NCBI RefSeq assembly: GCF_029227915.1
Contig: NC_079881.1
Coordinates: forward strand, 3,598,001 to 3,658,000
Direction of reading: 5' to 3'
Origin: Hydractinia symbiolongicarpus
Taxonomy: Eukaryota; Cnidaria; Hydrozoa; Anthoathecata; Hydractiniidae
Length of the DNA stretch: 60,000 nucleotides
Of the stretch, positions 12,781 to 24,019 are shown one piece after another. Every line of letters starts with the position of its first letter. Within the stretch, counting starts at the first letter, position 1. The position numbers and the translations under genes are program-made. The notes under the pieces were generated by a model, which ran no database searches, was not told the DNA's origin, and saw only the letters and a program-made list of their open reading frames with translations.

Positions 12781-13005
12781 ATCTGGTGATTATATATGTT
12801 CGTGCCGTCTTGTGTGTCCTGTGCCGTCTATTGTACTCGTCCAAGGGTGGCCTTATCGTCGACTTAGCTTCTGCTATTAGGTAAGGTCTCCCTTCAAAAA
12901 TAGTTTGCTTGTTTTTTCTCTTCATATTAAAATTTATTTAATTATTTGAACTGTACAGCTATTTTTGATTAATAAAATTATCTTATCTTATTTTATCTTA
13001 TCTTA
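12780..13005 (+). repeat. Probable LINE 3' end with TTATC tail
   Basis: A moderately GC-rich stretch (TGTGTCCTGTGCCGTC, CCTTATCGTCGACTTAGC) passes into an AT-rich segment and ends in ATTAATAAAATTATC followed by TTATC repeats. Several non-LTR retrotransposon clades end in a short simple repeat like this. No reverse transcriptase lies upstream, so it would be a strongly 5'-truncated copy. Confidence 0.4.
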
Positions 13006-13131
13006 AGAATACAAGGTGGTTAGTAGGGCAATGAACTTCAGTGTGACTATAAAATAAGGTAAAATAAAAAGGACGGGTAAGGAAAAGAGAGGGAAATAAT
13101 GAAAATTATAAGACAACATAGCTATATTTAC

Positions 13132-13590
13132 GAGGGTGCCGATGAGCTGATACGCCGTAAAAAGTGCGTTTTCGGGCGAGTTCGGCGTTTTTAAAAAAAT
13201 TCAAGTATTCGCCTGAAAAAACCCGCATAGACCCGAACAATGCCCGAAAGAAAAAAAAACAGACACTAATATATGATTCAAAAAAACTATAAAAATTAAA
13301 ATAAACTTACTATGTCGTAGCGAAGTTCTTGGAAGAACTGTTTTTGATGTTTTTTGAAGAAGTTTACTTATAAATAACTTTTATATAAACTTTATTAACT
13401 CCTTTCTCATCAAGCGCCTTCTTCCCAACCATCGTCCGCATGGTTTGTTACAAGGAACTGCATTTCAGGAATGTTCCGGGCGAGTTCGGGAAAGTGCGGG
13501 CGGTTTTGGGGGACAACCGCCAATTTTATTTGAAAAGTCGCAAGAGCTCGTCCGTATATGTGCGGGCGTTTGCGGCTTATCGGCACCCTC
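13132..13590. mobile_element. GAGGGTGCCGAT MITE, copy A
   Basis: The terminal inverted repeats start GAGGGTGCCGAT on the left and end ATCGGCACCCTC on the right. GGGCGAGTTCGG, GTGCGGGCG and related subterminal repeats sit inside each end. There is no transposase. Copy B follows 13 bp downstream and copy C is at 59333. Confidence 0.7.
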
Positions 13591-13603
13591 TTCTATATTT
13601 CAT

Positions 13604-14024
13604 GAGAGTGCCAACTCGCCTGAAACGCCGCAAAAACCACAGGTGCTGTCAGACTACTTCCGAAATTTTTAAAAAAACTTAAAATTTCGCCGCCTGGAAG
13701 AAACCTGTTTTAACCCAAAACAACATTTTGTAAACATTTATTTCCACATATATAGCTATAACTTATTCTTTTAATGTCGAGCAGTGGTAGTGGAAGACTG
13801 TTTTTTATATCATTTATTATATAGCTGTAATAAAATCCCACAAATAATAATAAGACAATAATAATAAAACAAAATAGCACCTTCCTTCTTCTTTACAAAA
13901 TTTAATTCGGGCACTTTTGGGCAGGTCCAGACCAGGTTTTTCCGGGCGGTTACAGACAAAATCCCTGAATAAAAACCCGAAAAAATACTAGCAGCACCCA
14001 CGTTTTCGGTGAATCGTCACCCTC
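13604..14024. mobile_element. GAGGGTGCCGAT MITE, copy B
   Basis: Starts GAGAGTGCCAACTCGCC and ends GAATCGTCACCCTC, which is the same family as copy A but more diverged. Its head-to-tail position next to copy A suggests insertion beside, or duplication of, an existing element. Confidence 0.6.
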
Positions 14025-14249
14025 GTTATATTCCACTCAAAAAACAGTTATATATCTAGTTGTATGAAATAAGACATTATGAATAAAAACAAAATTGAGG
14101 TAGGTATGGCTAGCTAAATTAAGGTATATAGAGCTATACTAGGTTGGGTCCAATTGATTTCCGCACAGGAAAATAAAAAGTTGCCAATTTGAAAGTGATG
14201 CGTAATTCGACATACGAAATTTTAAATTGTAAGTATATACTATAATGTG

Positions 14250-15000
14250 AAACATATCAAAAACAGGGAAACTATAACAAACGACAGGGAGACTACAGGG
14301 AAACCGTACAGATACAGGGAAGCAGTATGAAACTGGAAAACATGAGAAACAAGCACTATAGGAAACGACCAGAAAGCATGGTGTGTAAAATCAATCATGT
14401 TGGTCACATTCGAACAGTTGTTGTTGTCATTGCAACTTAAAGTCATTGCTTCGCTCTTGTTCATTCCTGGTCCCTCGTTGGCCCCGTACTTACATGAAAA
14501 TCTAAGAAGTTTTGTGAAAATTCAGGACCACAAGTTCAAACGATAAAAATTAAAAAGCTGTTCATTAAAACTTTATTAATTATATTTATTATTATATCTT
14601 ACATTTTTATTTTGTGCGCTAATAGTGAAAACATATATTGTGAACTATACAGCGACACGACACATAGAATGATGGTAACCGTGCTGTGATAATAATGTAA
14701 ACAAATTAGCGAAAAGTGTTGTTTATCAAAATTTGAATAAAGTTCCTCAAATGAATGCGACGTATTAGCATCAATGTGAAATAAGTTTACTGACGTAGTG
14801 ATTTTCAAGTTTTACGACTTCATAATAACAATTGCATAAATATTACGGTACCCGAATTTTTCCTGTTTCCTAGTCGTTTCCTCGTTTCCCTATCATTTCC
14901 ACTCGACTTCCCAGTCTCGTGATTGTTTACCCTCGTTTCCAGCCCGTTTTACTCCGTTTCCAAGCTATTTTCCCCAGTTTCTTCATAGTTTCCTCTTCAA
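14250..15000. repeat. Inverted GGGAAAC / GTTTCCC arms
   Basis: The segment 14255-14385 is an irregular purine-rich array of ACAGGGAAACT-like units. The segment 14865-15000 is a pyrimidine-rich array of CGTTTCC and GTTTCCC units, its complement. They flank about 480 bp of AT-rich DNA with no gene, which looks like a fold-back element with repetitive arms. Confidence 0.45.
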
Positions 15001-15891
15001 GTATTTGTTGTTTCTTGATATAATTTGCGAGAATATCTCCCATGAAAATTTCTTAATTAAATTTAAAATTCTTTTAATGTGAATATCTTAAGAACAAAAA
15101 GAGCTTATAAAAAAAATTAAAATAAACAATATAAGTCCATCATCAATTTATACCCTGGGTTCCCTTTAAGTTACAGAAACAGAGAATTTACACCATTACT
15201 TCTTTTAACTGCTTGAGCTAGATATATAGGTGTCTTTCCCACTTTTGAATATGTAAATAACATTAACATAACGTTTAGCGACAGAAGGAGAGACGACACA
15301 GGAAAAGTGCTGACATGATCCAAATTTTGCATGTTGATTTTGTTTCTTTCATAATGTAGTGTAAGTGTCCCAAGTTTGATTTACATAATTTGGAAAAGTC
15401 TATCAAAAAATTTTTGGTGCCAAGATTTTGATTTAAGATTCACTATACTCGCTATAACCAGCCATAAACGAAAAAAGTATATATAGCAGAACATAATATA
15501 TACTTTGTATGTATTTTTCATAAGAACAGTTCGGTTCTTAAAACAATTTCGTTTGTTTAAGTTGAATCAAATCAGGAAATACCATTATATGTACCCTATA
15601 GGATTAAATCTTACAGGGTTATTTTTCTGCCAGACTTCTGCATTTTTGCATATTTGACCAATATTTGCAAAAATACAGTTGCACAAAAATTTCCTACATA
15701 TGAATGTGTCCCAGAAAAAAAATTTCCGTTCTTAATTTCTTGCAAATAATCTTGAAAAATCCTTGAAAACCGTGTTTTTATTTTGGTTTATAGTTACTGA
15801 GCAAAGTTTCATACACATCTGTCTTTTCATTAATTTCGTTGGATTGGTAATTACTATTGTTTTCATACTGTGTACACCTTAGATCACAATT
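15001..15891. other. Upstream region of the first fucosyltransferase gene
   Basis: No coding exon seen. The promoter and 5' untranslated exon of the downstream gene should lie here or further left, because the coding exon is preceded by a splice acceptor. Confidence 0.3.
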
Positions 15892-15927
15892 TTGCTTTTC
15901 TATTTTAGGAATTTACAGAAAAAAGCC

Positions 15928-17085
15928 ATGAATAGGAGAAAATCAATGTGTCTATTGTTCGGGTTGATCATATTTGTCTCAGTATACAATCACCTTGACC
16001 ATTTAGTTGATACATTTTACTATTTAAAAAATGAGTTTTGTTTTGAAGGCGATGAAATTTTTCCTACGGAATTTCCTCCCAAATCAACTCAGAAGACAAA
16101 CACAACTCGTGTTTTACTTTACACAAACTTTTTCAACGATAAATATTGGCCGTATTTCCAAAATAGTTATCACTTTAACCCCAAGTGTGGATGTAACTTT
16201 ACAAAATTCGAACTTGTGCACGATAGAACAACATTTTTAGAATGTGACATTATTATATTTCATGGAAGAAACATGCCTTGTGTAAAGACTCTCACAAAAC
16301 TACACAAACAAAGAAGGCCGCAACAACTTTGGGCATATTTCATTCTGGAGAATCCAACGTACGATGATTATGTAAAGCCGGTAGAAAAATTCTTTAACAT
16401 GTCAATAAGTTACCGTTTGGATTCAGATGTGTATTATCCATACAGGAGACACTTCCCTCGCAAACAGCCTGTTATTAGCACTGAAATGATAAATTATGCT
16501 AAAGGGAAAACCAAGCAAGTAGCCTGGCTTGTGAGTAGTTGTGGAAGAATGCGGGACCAGTTGGCACATAAACTGATCAATTACGGTATAAAAGTCGAAG
16601 TACATGGAAAGTGTGCCAAGCAATTTAAATACCAGTTCAACTGTGCATCTAAACAGTGTGATAGAGAACTTGGAGATTTTAAATTTTATCTTGCTGCTGA
16701 GAACACCTTATGTAATGATTACATCACGGAGAAATATTGGGAAAGGGGAATTAATAATAACGCAATACCTATAGTTTTTGGAGGTTCCAATTACTCGAAT
16801 CCAAATCTAGTAATACCTGGTTCATTTATTGATGCAATGAGTTTAAATAGTGTCAAGGATTTAGCAGAGTACATTAAGGAAGTTGACAATGATGATGATA
16901 AGTTTAATTCCTACTTTGAGTGGAAGAAATATTGGGGTTTTGAACATCCCAATGGTTGTGATCATTTTTATCAGCAACTGTGTGAAAGAATGCACACAAG
17001 ACGAGACAGAACACTTTCTTCTTATATCAATCATGATGAGTGTAAAGCAAAGACAATTTTTTTCAAATCCTGGATCAACAGATAA
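15928..17085 (+). CDS. Alpha-1,3-fucosyltransferase (GT10), first tandem copy
   Basis: A 385-residue type II Golgi enzyme expected to move fucose from GDP-fucose onto GlcNAc of glycans. Residues 6-20 form a signal-anchor (CLLFGLIIFVSVYNH) after a basic MNRRKS start, followed by a Cys-containing stem. The GT10 donor-binding core is clear at about residues 250-275: FYLAAENTLCNDYITEKYW, then AIPIVFGG and SFIDAMS, with a C-terminal YFEWKKYW. The ATG at 15928 was chosen because a polypyrimidine-AG acceptor (TCTATTTTAG) lies only about 20 bases upstream, so the whole coding region is one exon behind a 5' UTR intron. A likely polyadenylation signal AATAAA is at 17571. Its neighbour at 17861 is a paralogue of identical length. 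Confidence 0.92.
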   Translation: MNRRKSMCLLFGLIIFVSVYNHLDHLVDTFYYLKNEFCFEGDEIFPTEFPPKSTQKTNTTRVLLYTNFFNDKYWPYFQNSYHFNPKCGCNFTKFELVHDRTTFLECDIIIFHGRNMPCVKTLTKLHKQRRPQQLWAYFILENPTYDDYVKPVEKFFNMSISYRLDSDVYYPYRRHFPRKQPVISTEMINYAKGKTKQVAWLVSSCGRMRDQLAHKLINYGIKVEVHGKCAKQFKYQFNCASKQCDRELGDFKFYLAAENTLCNDYITEKYWERGINNNAIPIVFGGSNYSNPNLVIPGSFIDAMSLNSVKDLAEYIKEVDNDDDKFNSYFEWKKYWGFEHPNGCDHFYQQLCERMHTRRDRTLSSYINHDECKAKTIFFKSWINR

Positions 17086-17860
17086 ATCACTTTTAGTTTT
17101 TCTGTTTATTGTTTTAAATTTTACCAATTATATTTTTATGTTCCTATGATCTTTTTAAATTTATTTTTCGTATTTTAATATTTTTATTTATCTATAAATT
17201 TTTGAAGTTCTACATTGATATACGATTACAATTTTTTATAGAATTTGGACGTCGTTTAGTTTAGCACAGGGATCTATATAATATGGTGATTAATAAATTT
17301 TATAACATTTGGCGAGGATTTAAAAAATGTTTTTTTAAAAAAAATGAGAATAAACGTATATAAATATATATAAACACAAGATTAAAACATTTTTCTTTTC
17401 TTAATTAAAAAAAACCTATTTTTTAAAAAATTTTTGCGAACGGTAAATTGTATTAAATTTGGCGGATATTTAATTTAGCGAATTTCGCCGAATTTAATCC
17501 TCGCCAAAATTTATCCACTTAAGGTAGTCCCTTGAGATAATGTAATGTGTATGTGTTGTGAAGGATGGTAAATAAAAATACAATTTTTCTGACTCCATTG
17601 TTAGCATGTGAACATATTCCGTTTTTATGCTTTTTGGCGTTCGTTGATTTAATTGTACTAAAGTAGTAATGAAGTTATTATACTGTAATTTTTTTTCTCC
17701 CTTCCATGTTTTGTCTACAGATAGGTCACTTTACATTTGGTACACAGATAGCTTTTTACACCAACATCCTTCTTGTATTTAAAATAGAAGTAAGGTGAAT
17801 AAAAATTTAGGGATACATATTAAATCACTTTGTTTCTTCATTTTCAGCACACCCAAAATA
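17086..17860. other. Spacer between the fucosyltransferase genes, with a MITE
   Basis: It holds the 3' UTR of the first gene and the 5' side of the second. About 17290-17525 is an inverted-repeat element with TTTGGCGAGGATTTAAAA on the left and TTTAATCCTCGCCAAA on the right. A splice acceptor (CATTTTCAG, ending 17847) precedes the second gene's ATG. Confidence 0.55.
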
Positions 17861-19018
17861 ATGAACAGAAGAAAGGTCAACTTCTTGTTAGTGGTTTTTG
17901 TTGTGTCGGTAACTTTACACATATATTTTGACCGTGTTACTGACGTCTTCAACTATCTGAAAGATGAGATTTGTTTTGAATGGAAAGAAAAATTTCCTAC
18001 GGAATTCACTCAAGTTGCTTCAACTTCATCCAAGGAATCAACTCTCGTTTTATTTTACACAAAATGTTTTTCCGACAAGTGTGTACCACACTATCACACT
18101 AGCTATGAATATAACCCTAAATGTAATTGCAATTTTAAAAGGTTTGAATTAATATATAATCCAGATAGATTTTTAGAAAGTGACATTGTTATATTTCATG
18201 GACGAAACATGCCGTGTTTGCGTACACTCAGGAAACTTCATAAACAGCGCAAGCCGAATCAACTGTGGGCGTATTTCATCATGGAGAATCCTACCTATCA
18301 CACCAAATTGAAATCATTCGAAAAATATTTTAACATGTGGATTAGCTACCGGTTAACTTCAGACGTATACGTTCCATATCGCAGACATTTCCGACTAAAC
18401 TCAGCGTCGGCAATACCCAAACTAAATTACGCCCTCAACAAAACAAGGCAAGTAGCTTGGCTAGTAAGTTCCTGTGGGAAATTACGCGAGGAGCTTGCGC
18501 ACAAACTGATAAAATATGGTATAAAAATTGAAGTGGTTGGAAAGTGTGCAAAACATTTTAAGTTTCAGTTACAATGTAACAAACATGATTGCAAAGAAGA
18601 ATTGAAATCGTTTAAATTTTATTTCGCTGCCGAGAACACATTGTGCGATGATTACGTGACTGAAAAATACTGGCGCAAAGGCTTTGATTACAACGCAATA
18701 CCTATAGTTTTTGGAGGTGCAAATTACTCAAATCCAAAATTAGTAATACCTGGCTCATTTATTGATGCAATGAGTTTTAATAGTGTCAAGGATTTAGCAG
18801 AGTACATCAAAGAAGTTGACAATGATGATGATAAGTTTAATTCCTACTTTGAGTGGAAGAAATATTGGGGTTTTGAACATCCCAATGGTTGTGATCCTTT
18901 TTATCAGCAACTGTGTGAAAGAATGCACACAAGACGAGACAGAACACTTTCTTCTTACATAAATCATGATGAGTGTAAAGCAAAGACAATTTTTTTCAAA
19001 TCCTGGATCAACAGATAA
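17861..19018 (+). CDS. Alpha-1,3-fucosyltransferase (GT10), second tandem copy
   Basis: 385 residues, the same length and architecture as the first copy. It has MNRRKVN and a membrane anchor at about residues 8-22, then a stem. The GT10 core FYFAAENTLCDDYVTEKYW is followed by AIPIVFGG and SFIDAMS. The first 277 residues are only about 65-70% identical to copy 1 by eye. The last 109 codons (18692-19018) differ at 12 of 327 bases. The ATG again sits 14 bases after a splice acceptor. The two copies probably differ in acceptor preference, since most divergence lies in the stem and N-terminal acceptor side, but this is inference. Confidence 0.92.
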   Translation: MNRRKVNFLLVVFVVSVTLHIYFDRVTDVFNYLKDEICFEWKEKFPTEFTQVASTSSKESTLVLFYTKCFSDKCVPHYHTSYEYNPKCNCNFKRFELIYNPDRFLESDIVIFHGRNMPCLRTLRKLHKQRKPNQLWAYFIMENPTYHTKLKSFEKYFNMWISYRLTSDVYVPYRRHFRLNSASAIPKLNYALNKTRQVAWLVSSCGKLREELAHKLIKYGIKIEVVGKCAKHFKFQLQCNKHDCKEELKSFKFYFAAENTLCDDYVTEKYWRKGFDYNAIPIVFGGANYSNPKLVIPGSFIDAMSFNSVKDLAEYIKEVDNDDDKFNSYFEWKKYWGFEHPNGCDPFYQQLCERMHTRRDRTLSSYINHDECKAKTIFFKSWINR

Positions 19019-20084
19019 CATGCACCGTTTGTACTGTTTTGGCCAAATCTAGACGCACTCTTTTTTGTTTTCAATTTCTTAAACTTGTAGTTGCATCATA
19101 TTGAGTAGAAACTTGTCTTTAATATAAATATTGTTATTTAGAAGACTTTTTTATTTTAATATAATTTGGAGAAGATTTTTTATGTTTTTTTGTGTGTTTT
19201 TTTCTTTGTTTTGTCTTTTTTTACACGTTTTATGTTTTGTTACTTATGCAATAGCAGCGAGTATATGATATATTTTTAATTTACGTTTTCTGCACAGATT
19301 AAAAGTGAACCAGAACTAAATATCGCCTATTTTATGTGTGGAATTGAACCGCTGCGAAATTTTACAATAGAAATAGGATTAAGCGCGATGTGTTTTACCG
19401 AACGGACAGGCTTATTACATTAAGAACTAAAAGTCTCTTTAAACAAATTTTAAAAAAATTCCAAAACTAATTTTACAAAATTTCCTAAAATTGTTCATGA
19501 CGACATCCATATTTTTTTGACGTATGGCTACCCTGATGTTTCACAATTCTGCTTGAGTAAGAACGTTCGACGGGGTGCAATCCTTTAGCCGAATTTAGCG
19601 AACGTCGTTATTCGTAATTTCAGCTGAAACAAAAACATTTCAGACGGATCTCTTGGATAATATTCCTGTAATCTTTCCGCAAATAACCAGGGCTGTTATT
19701 GAATCTAAAATGCCATTATAACCATAGTAACAACCCCGTCCAAGTAGATTTCTTACTTCGTGCTAACAGACTAGCTAGAATGTACGAAATAACGAAGCAC
19801 GAAATATATACGACATATATACGAATAAATATATACGACTCCTATTTCTATTTTGCATTTAAGTATAAGAAGTATAAAAAAGAACTTCATGTTCTAAATT
19901 TTTGTCAAATTTAGAACATGAATTTAAATTAATGTGTTTAACAGAGATAGTGTCGTGAAGATAATTAGTCAAATTCTCTTTACAGTTTGCCAAATTACTC
20001 CTTAAAACATCAAATTAGAGATAAAAGTGTTGGAGCCATGTTGAAATAATCTCTTTAATAATAGCCGTATTCTGTCTGTTCAAA
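19019..20084. other. Intergenic
   Basis: 3' UTR of the second fucosyltransferase gene, then AT-rich DNA. It includes a perfect 16-bp-stem hairpin at 19886-19922. No gene supported. Confidence 0.4.
19886..19922. repeat. Perfect hairpin, 16-bp stem
   Basis: TTCATGTTCTAAATTT, loop TTGTC, then AAATTTAGAACATGAA. The arms match perfectly. There is no T-run or gene end beside it that would explain it. Confidence 0.7.
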
Positions 20085-20340
20085 AGGGTTACTGCGTCCC
20101 GTAACGGAAACACGAATTGTGATATATAAAGGACGGGCGACCCCGTGGATTTTTCCACGGGTTAACGACTAGTCTCTTTTCTAATAGCCGCATTTTGTCT
20201 GTTTCTGTGCGGACCCCCCGCTCAGTTAGAAAATCGTGCTACGGAAACACGAATATCAAAATCGATATATTTTTATCCACTTTGTTGCGACGGGTAAGTA
20301 TAAAGGACGGGCGAACCCGTGGATTTTTCCACGGACTAGT
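20085..20340 (-). repeat. CCCGTGG hairpin repeats, two copies
   Basis: Two minus-strand copies of the family at 3998-4349. Each contains GGACGGGCGAACCC or a close variant, the CCGTGGATTTTTCCACGG stem and a CGACTAGT or ACTAGT end. The second unit carries the same ATCGATATATTTTTATCC segment as the left-hand copies. Confidence 0.7.
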
Positions 20341-20344
20341 CAAT

Positions 20345-22300
20345 AAAAGTTACCAAAAACATTATTATTAATGCTGTATACAGGAAACCTGCTGGCGATT
20401 ATAAACCATTTCATAACTACTTAAAAGATTTACTCAGACCTGCTGTTCTGAATACTAAACCAACCTATAGTATAGGTGACTAGAACCTAAACTTCTTATA
20501 TCACGAAACAAATGCAAAAGTTAAAAAATTTATTTATTTTATTTTCGAAAGAAGTTTTTTACCTGGTTAACAAGTCAACTACAGTAACATAAAACAAGTG
20601 CAGGTATCATAAAGACTGATACCTCGGACCATTTTCCAATTTTTGTGATGACGCGATCTCAGAAAGTGAACTGTAAATCAGACTCGCAAATAAGATATAA
20701 AAGAAATATAAATGACAAAACATTTGCAATTTTCAAAGAAAAAATTAAGTAGCGTAGATTGGTCATATATCAAAAACATAAGTGATGCAAACATAGCCTA
20801 CAACAAATTTATTAAATTTTTTCTCTCATTATATGATCTTATTCTATACAAAATCTAAATCTTTACTAAATCCGTGGATGACAAGAGGGCTCATAAAGTC
20901 GTCAAAGCGGAAACAAAAATTTTACGATAAATTCCTTAAAAAGAGAACTATGTTGAACGAGGATAATTATAAAGCATATAAAACCTTATTCGAATCTATT
21001 AAACTAAAATCAAAGAAACAACACTATGCAGATCGTCTAAAACAGTATCAATTTCACATTAAACAACATGGCAAATTTTAAAAGAAGTTATTGGGAATAA
21101 AAAGACAGTAAGTTCATTCCAAAGAGACTGATTTCAAATGGTGAAGAAATAACAGACGCTAAAACAATAGATGAAAATTTCAATAAATTCTTCGTTAATG
21201 TCGGACCTAAACTTGCATCAGCAATTCCAAACACACAGCGAAAATTTGATGCGTATATAAACAGAAATCAAGAAAACATGAAGCAAGAAACTTTGACTGA
21301 TAAACTGTTGCTTTCCTCTATCTTAAAACTAAGAAAAGTCCAGGATATGACAATATCAGTTCAAATGTAGTTAAGAACTGTCAAGATCAATTTTTTCGTT
21401 TATCTCTAAAAGAAGGTATTTTTCCTGAGCAGCTAAAAATAGCACGAGTATCTCCAATTTTTAAAACTGGAGACGACTCGTTACTCACAAATTTTCGACC
21501 AATATCTGTACTGCCCTGTTTCTTAAAATTACTTGAACGAATTATGTACAATAGATTTTATAAATTTCTTTTAGGGCATAACATTTTATATGAAAAACAG
21601 TTTGGATTTCAACATGCATATGCTACTGAACATTGTCCAATCATATAATGAAAATAAATATACCATAGGTGTATTCATAGATTTATCAAAAGCCTTTGAA
21701 ACCGTAGATCACGAAATTCTAATAAAAAAACTAGAATCTTATGGTATCAGAAACATATCACTCCATTGTTGGTATTCTTTGTAGAGTTGAATCTATTTTG
21801 AACCAGATGTGTTTAAAAAACATATACTTCTCACTAATTCACTCGTACATAAACTATGCAAACATTGCATGGGCAAGTACACACAGGACCAAATTAAAAT
21901 CAATTTTGAGCAAACAAAAACAAGCAACTAGGATAATTTACCACCAGGATCATGGCACTCACTCAAGGCATTTATTGAAAGATTTAAAGGCGCTTAACGT
22001 TTATCAAATAAATGTCTATCAACACTTAATCTACATGTTTAAATATAAAAATATGTTAGCACTACAAACATTCCACAACAGTTTTGAGCAATTTTCCGAC
22101 TAGATTGCGTGAAAATAATCTAAGGCAACTAAAAATTGTTACGCAGCGAACTAGTTTTGCTAAATCTGAAAGAGGACCACGTCTATGGAATAACTTTTTA
22201 GACAGAGATTTGAAAAAGTTAACATCATTATGTGTTTTTAAGCATTGTGTGAAAAAGTTTATTGCGAAATTTGAAAGCGAAGTTACTTTCTTTTAAACAA
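20345..22300 (+). mobile_element. Broken non-LTR retrotransposon (LINE), APE type
   Basis: Remnants occur in the expected order. First is an endonuclease tail (AVYRKPAGDYKPF near 20370, and TSDHFPIFV near 20620, the SDHxPI motif of AP-type endonucleases). Next is a linker (NPWMTRGLIKSSKRKQKFY, 20875 on), then reverse-transcriptase fingers (LKIARVSPIFKTGDD and NFRPISVLPCFLKLLERIM, 21430-21545; IGVFIDLSKAFETVDHEIL, 21665-21720). Last is a C-terminal YFSLIHSYINYANIAWAS and GPRLWN stretch (21825-22190). The frame breaks several times. An internal deletion near 21785 removes the FADD-type catalytic segment, so it is dead. The layout suggests a Jockey- or CR1-like clade. Confidence 0.85.
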
Positions 22301-24019
22301 TAACAAGGAATAATAACTTTCTACTCTAATGAAACTTATGGTGGGGCTTAGTGATAAAGCAAAATTGCTTTCTGGCAAGCTTCAGTCAGTCTTTTAAATT
22401 TTTTCGTATGATTTATGATCTTTATTTTACTAACTGATGTAAGTATATATCTTCTATTTACTTTTAAATATACATGATTGGTTATTTTTTCGAAATAGTG
22501 AAACGGCATCACCTGGCCAGTAATTTGCAGTTGTGAAGTTGTACAGTGGAAGACGTGTAGACAAACAATCCGCAACACTACCCGGAAAAGTCAAAAAATC
22601 GTTAAATTTGGGCGTGCTGACCTCAGCAAAAATTAGCGCACTTTGGATCTGGCCAAATAAACTAACATACTAAGCCCGTTGTGAACAAACATTGACCAGT
22701 GAACTGTGACTAGTTCAAAGTGTATGTTACTTAGATAGAAACGATGTTTTCAATTGCTTGTGGTCACAAGCTTTGAAAATTCCACACCCTTTGCAGTAAT
22801 TTATAGTGCGTGTAACTTTTCTCTACATTCTGTGCATCTTAAAATGTACCTTTAGATGTATTAATGGAGTTATAACACATTTAACAAAACCAATAATCGC
22901 TAAAGTGATTTTATATACATTCCAATATATGTTTCATATCACACTAAACGGGATGATTAAACAAGAAATGAATAGTGTCCGCGAGTCATAAATCTCAAAC
23001 TACTTTCGCTTCAGTGATGAAATTTAGTATAGTTGCCCTGTGTCCTGCATTAATTAGCATAATTTTCAAAACTTTGTACCCATCAAGATTTTTCAAAGAA
23101 ATACATAAACAACTTTTTCAGCTCTTTCATATAAAGCAACTTGTTTTTTCGCAGGGAATGAGATTTAACCCTTAGACACGTGGATTAAAAAATCAGTGAC
23201 ATTGAAATAAATTCATTGATCAAAAATGACGTCATATCTGCAAGAACTTTTGCTATTTTAACGATATAGATAAACAGACCCGTTTTTCCAGAAATATTAA
23301 CGCTTGTGTTGTTAGACGTGGTACCTATGTACGACATTTTTTAGGCAAGAAAAACAATATATTGACGCCATTGTGATAAAAATGACGTCATTACGCTGGA
23401 TTATTATTTTCTTTGAATCTGTCCTGTGTTTTATCCCTAGTACCCTTGGACTTCCCTAGTAACCACCTGGTGACCAACATATATGTAATTTGATAAATAA
23501 CATCAGTGTGCAATACGCCTGATGTAAATCAGATTATATGAATAAAATCACAGAAAATTTAGTACTGGATTCTTACAACCTTATCGCCGAGGCAGATTAT
23601 TTTCTTACTATAGTAGTCGCTTGCAACTACCATGAACAGAATTATATGATCACTATCTGAAGAGGTTGGGTGGGCACTATTAATATTTCTTCAATTTTAT
23701 TTATAATATATAAATGATTATAATACCAAGCATAGATGGTAAAAAATCAAAAGATTAAAATATGAGAGAAGCTTTTCGTAAAAACTATTTACATTATCAG
23801 TCTCTATGTACAACTAAATTCTTACAATAAAATCAACCAACTTTTAAACTTTGAACCATCCATGATTATTCGGCTTGGGAGTATTTCACGATTAATTACT
23901 TAAATTTAAGTAATCCCGTTGCCAAAAAATGACAATGACTAGTGATCTAACTGATCAGTTTGCATAGAGTAATAAAAGTGTTATTCTTTTATGTAAATGA
24001 TTATTAACCAATTTTAATT
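22301..24019. other. Intergenic
   Basis: AT-rich. I see no gene and no strong repeat in it. Confidence 0.35.

Noticed and set aside
16861-17127. Minus-strand open frame of 88 residues, with a twin at 18794-19021
   Set aside because: Both are antisense shadows of the homogenised fucosyltransferase 3' ends.
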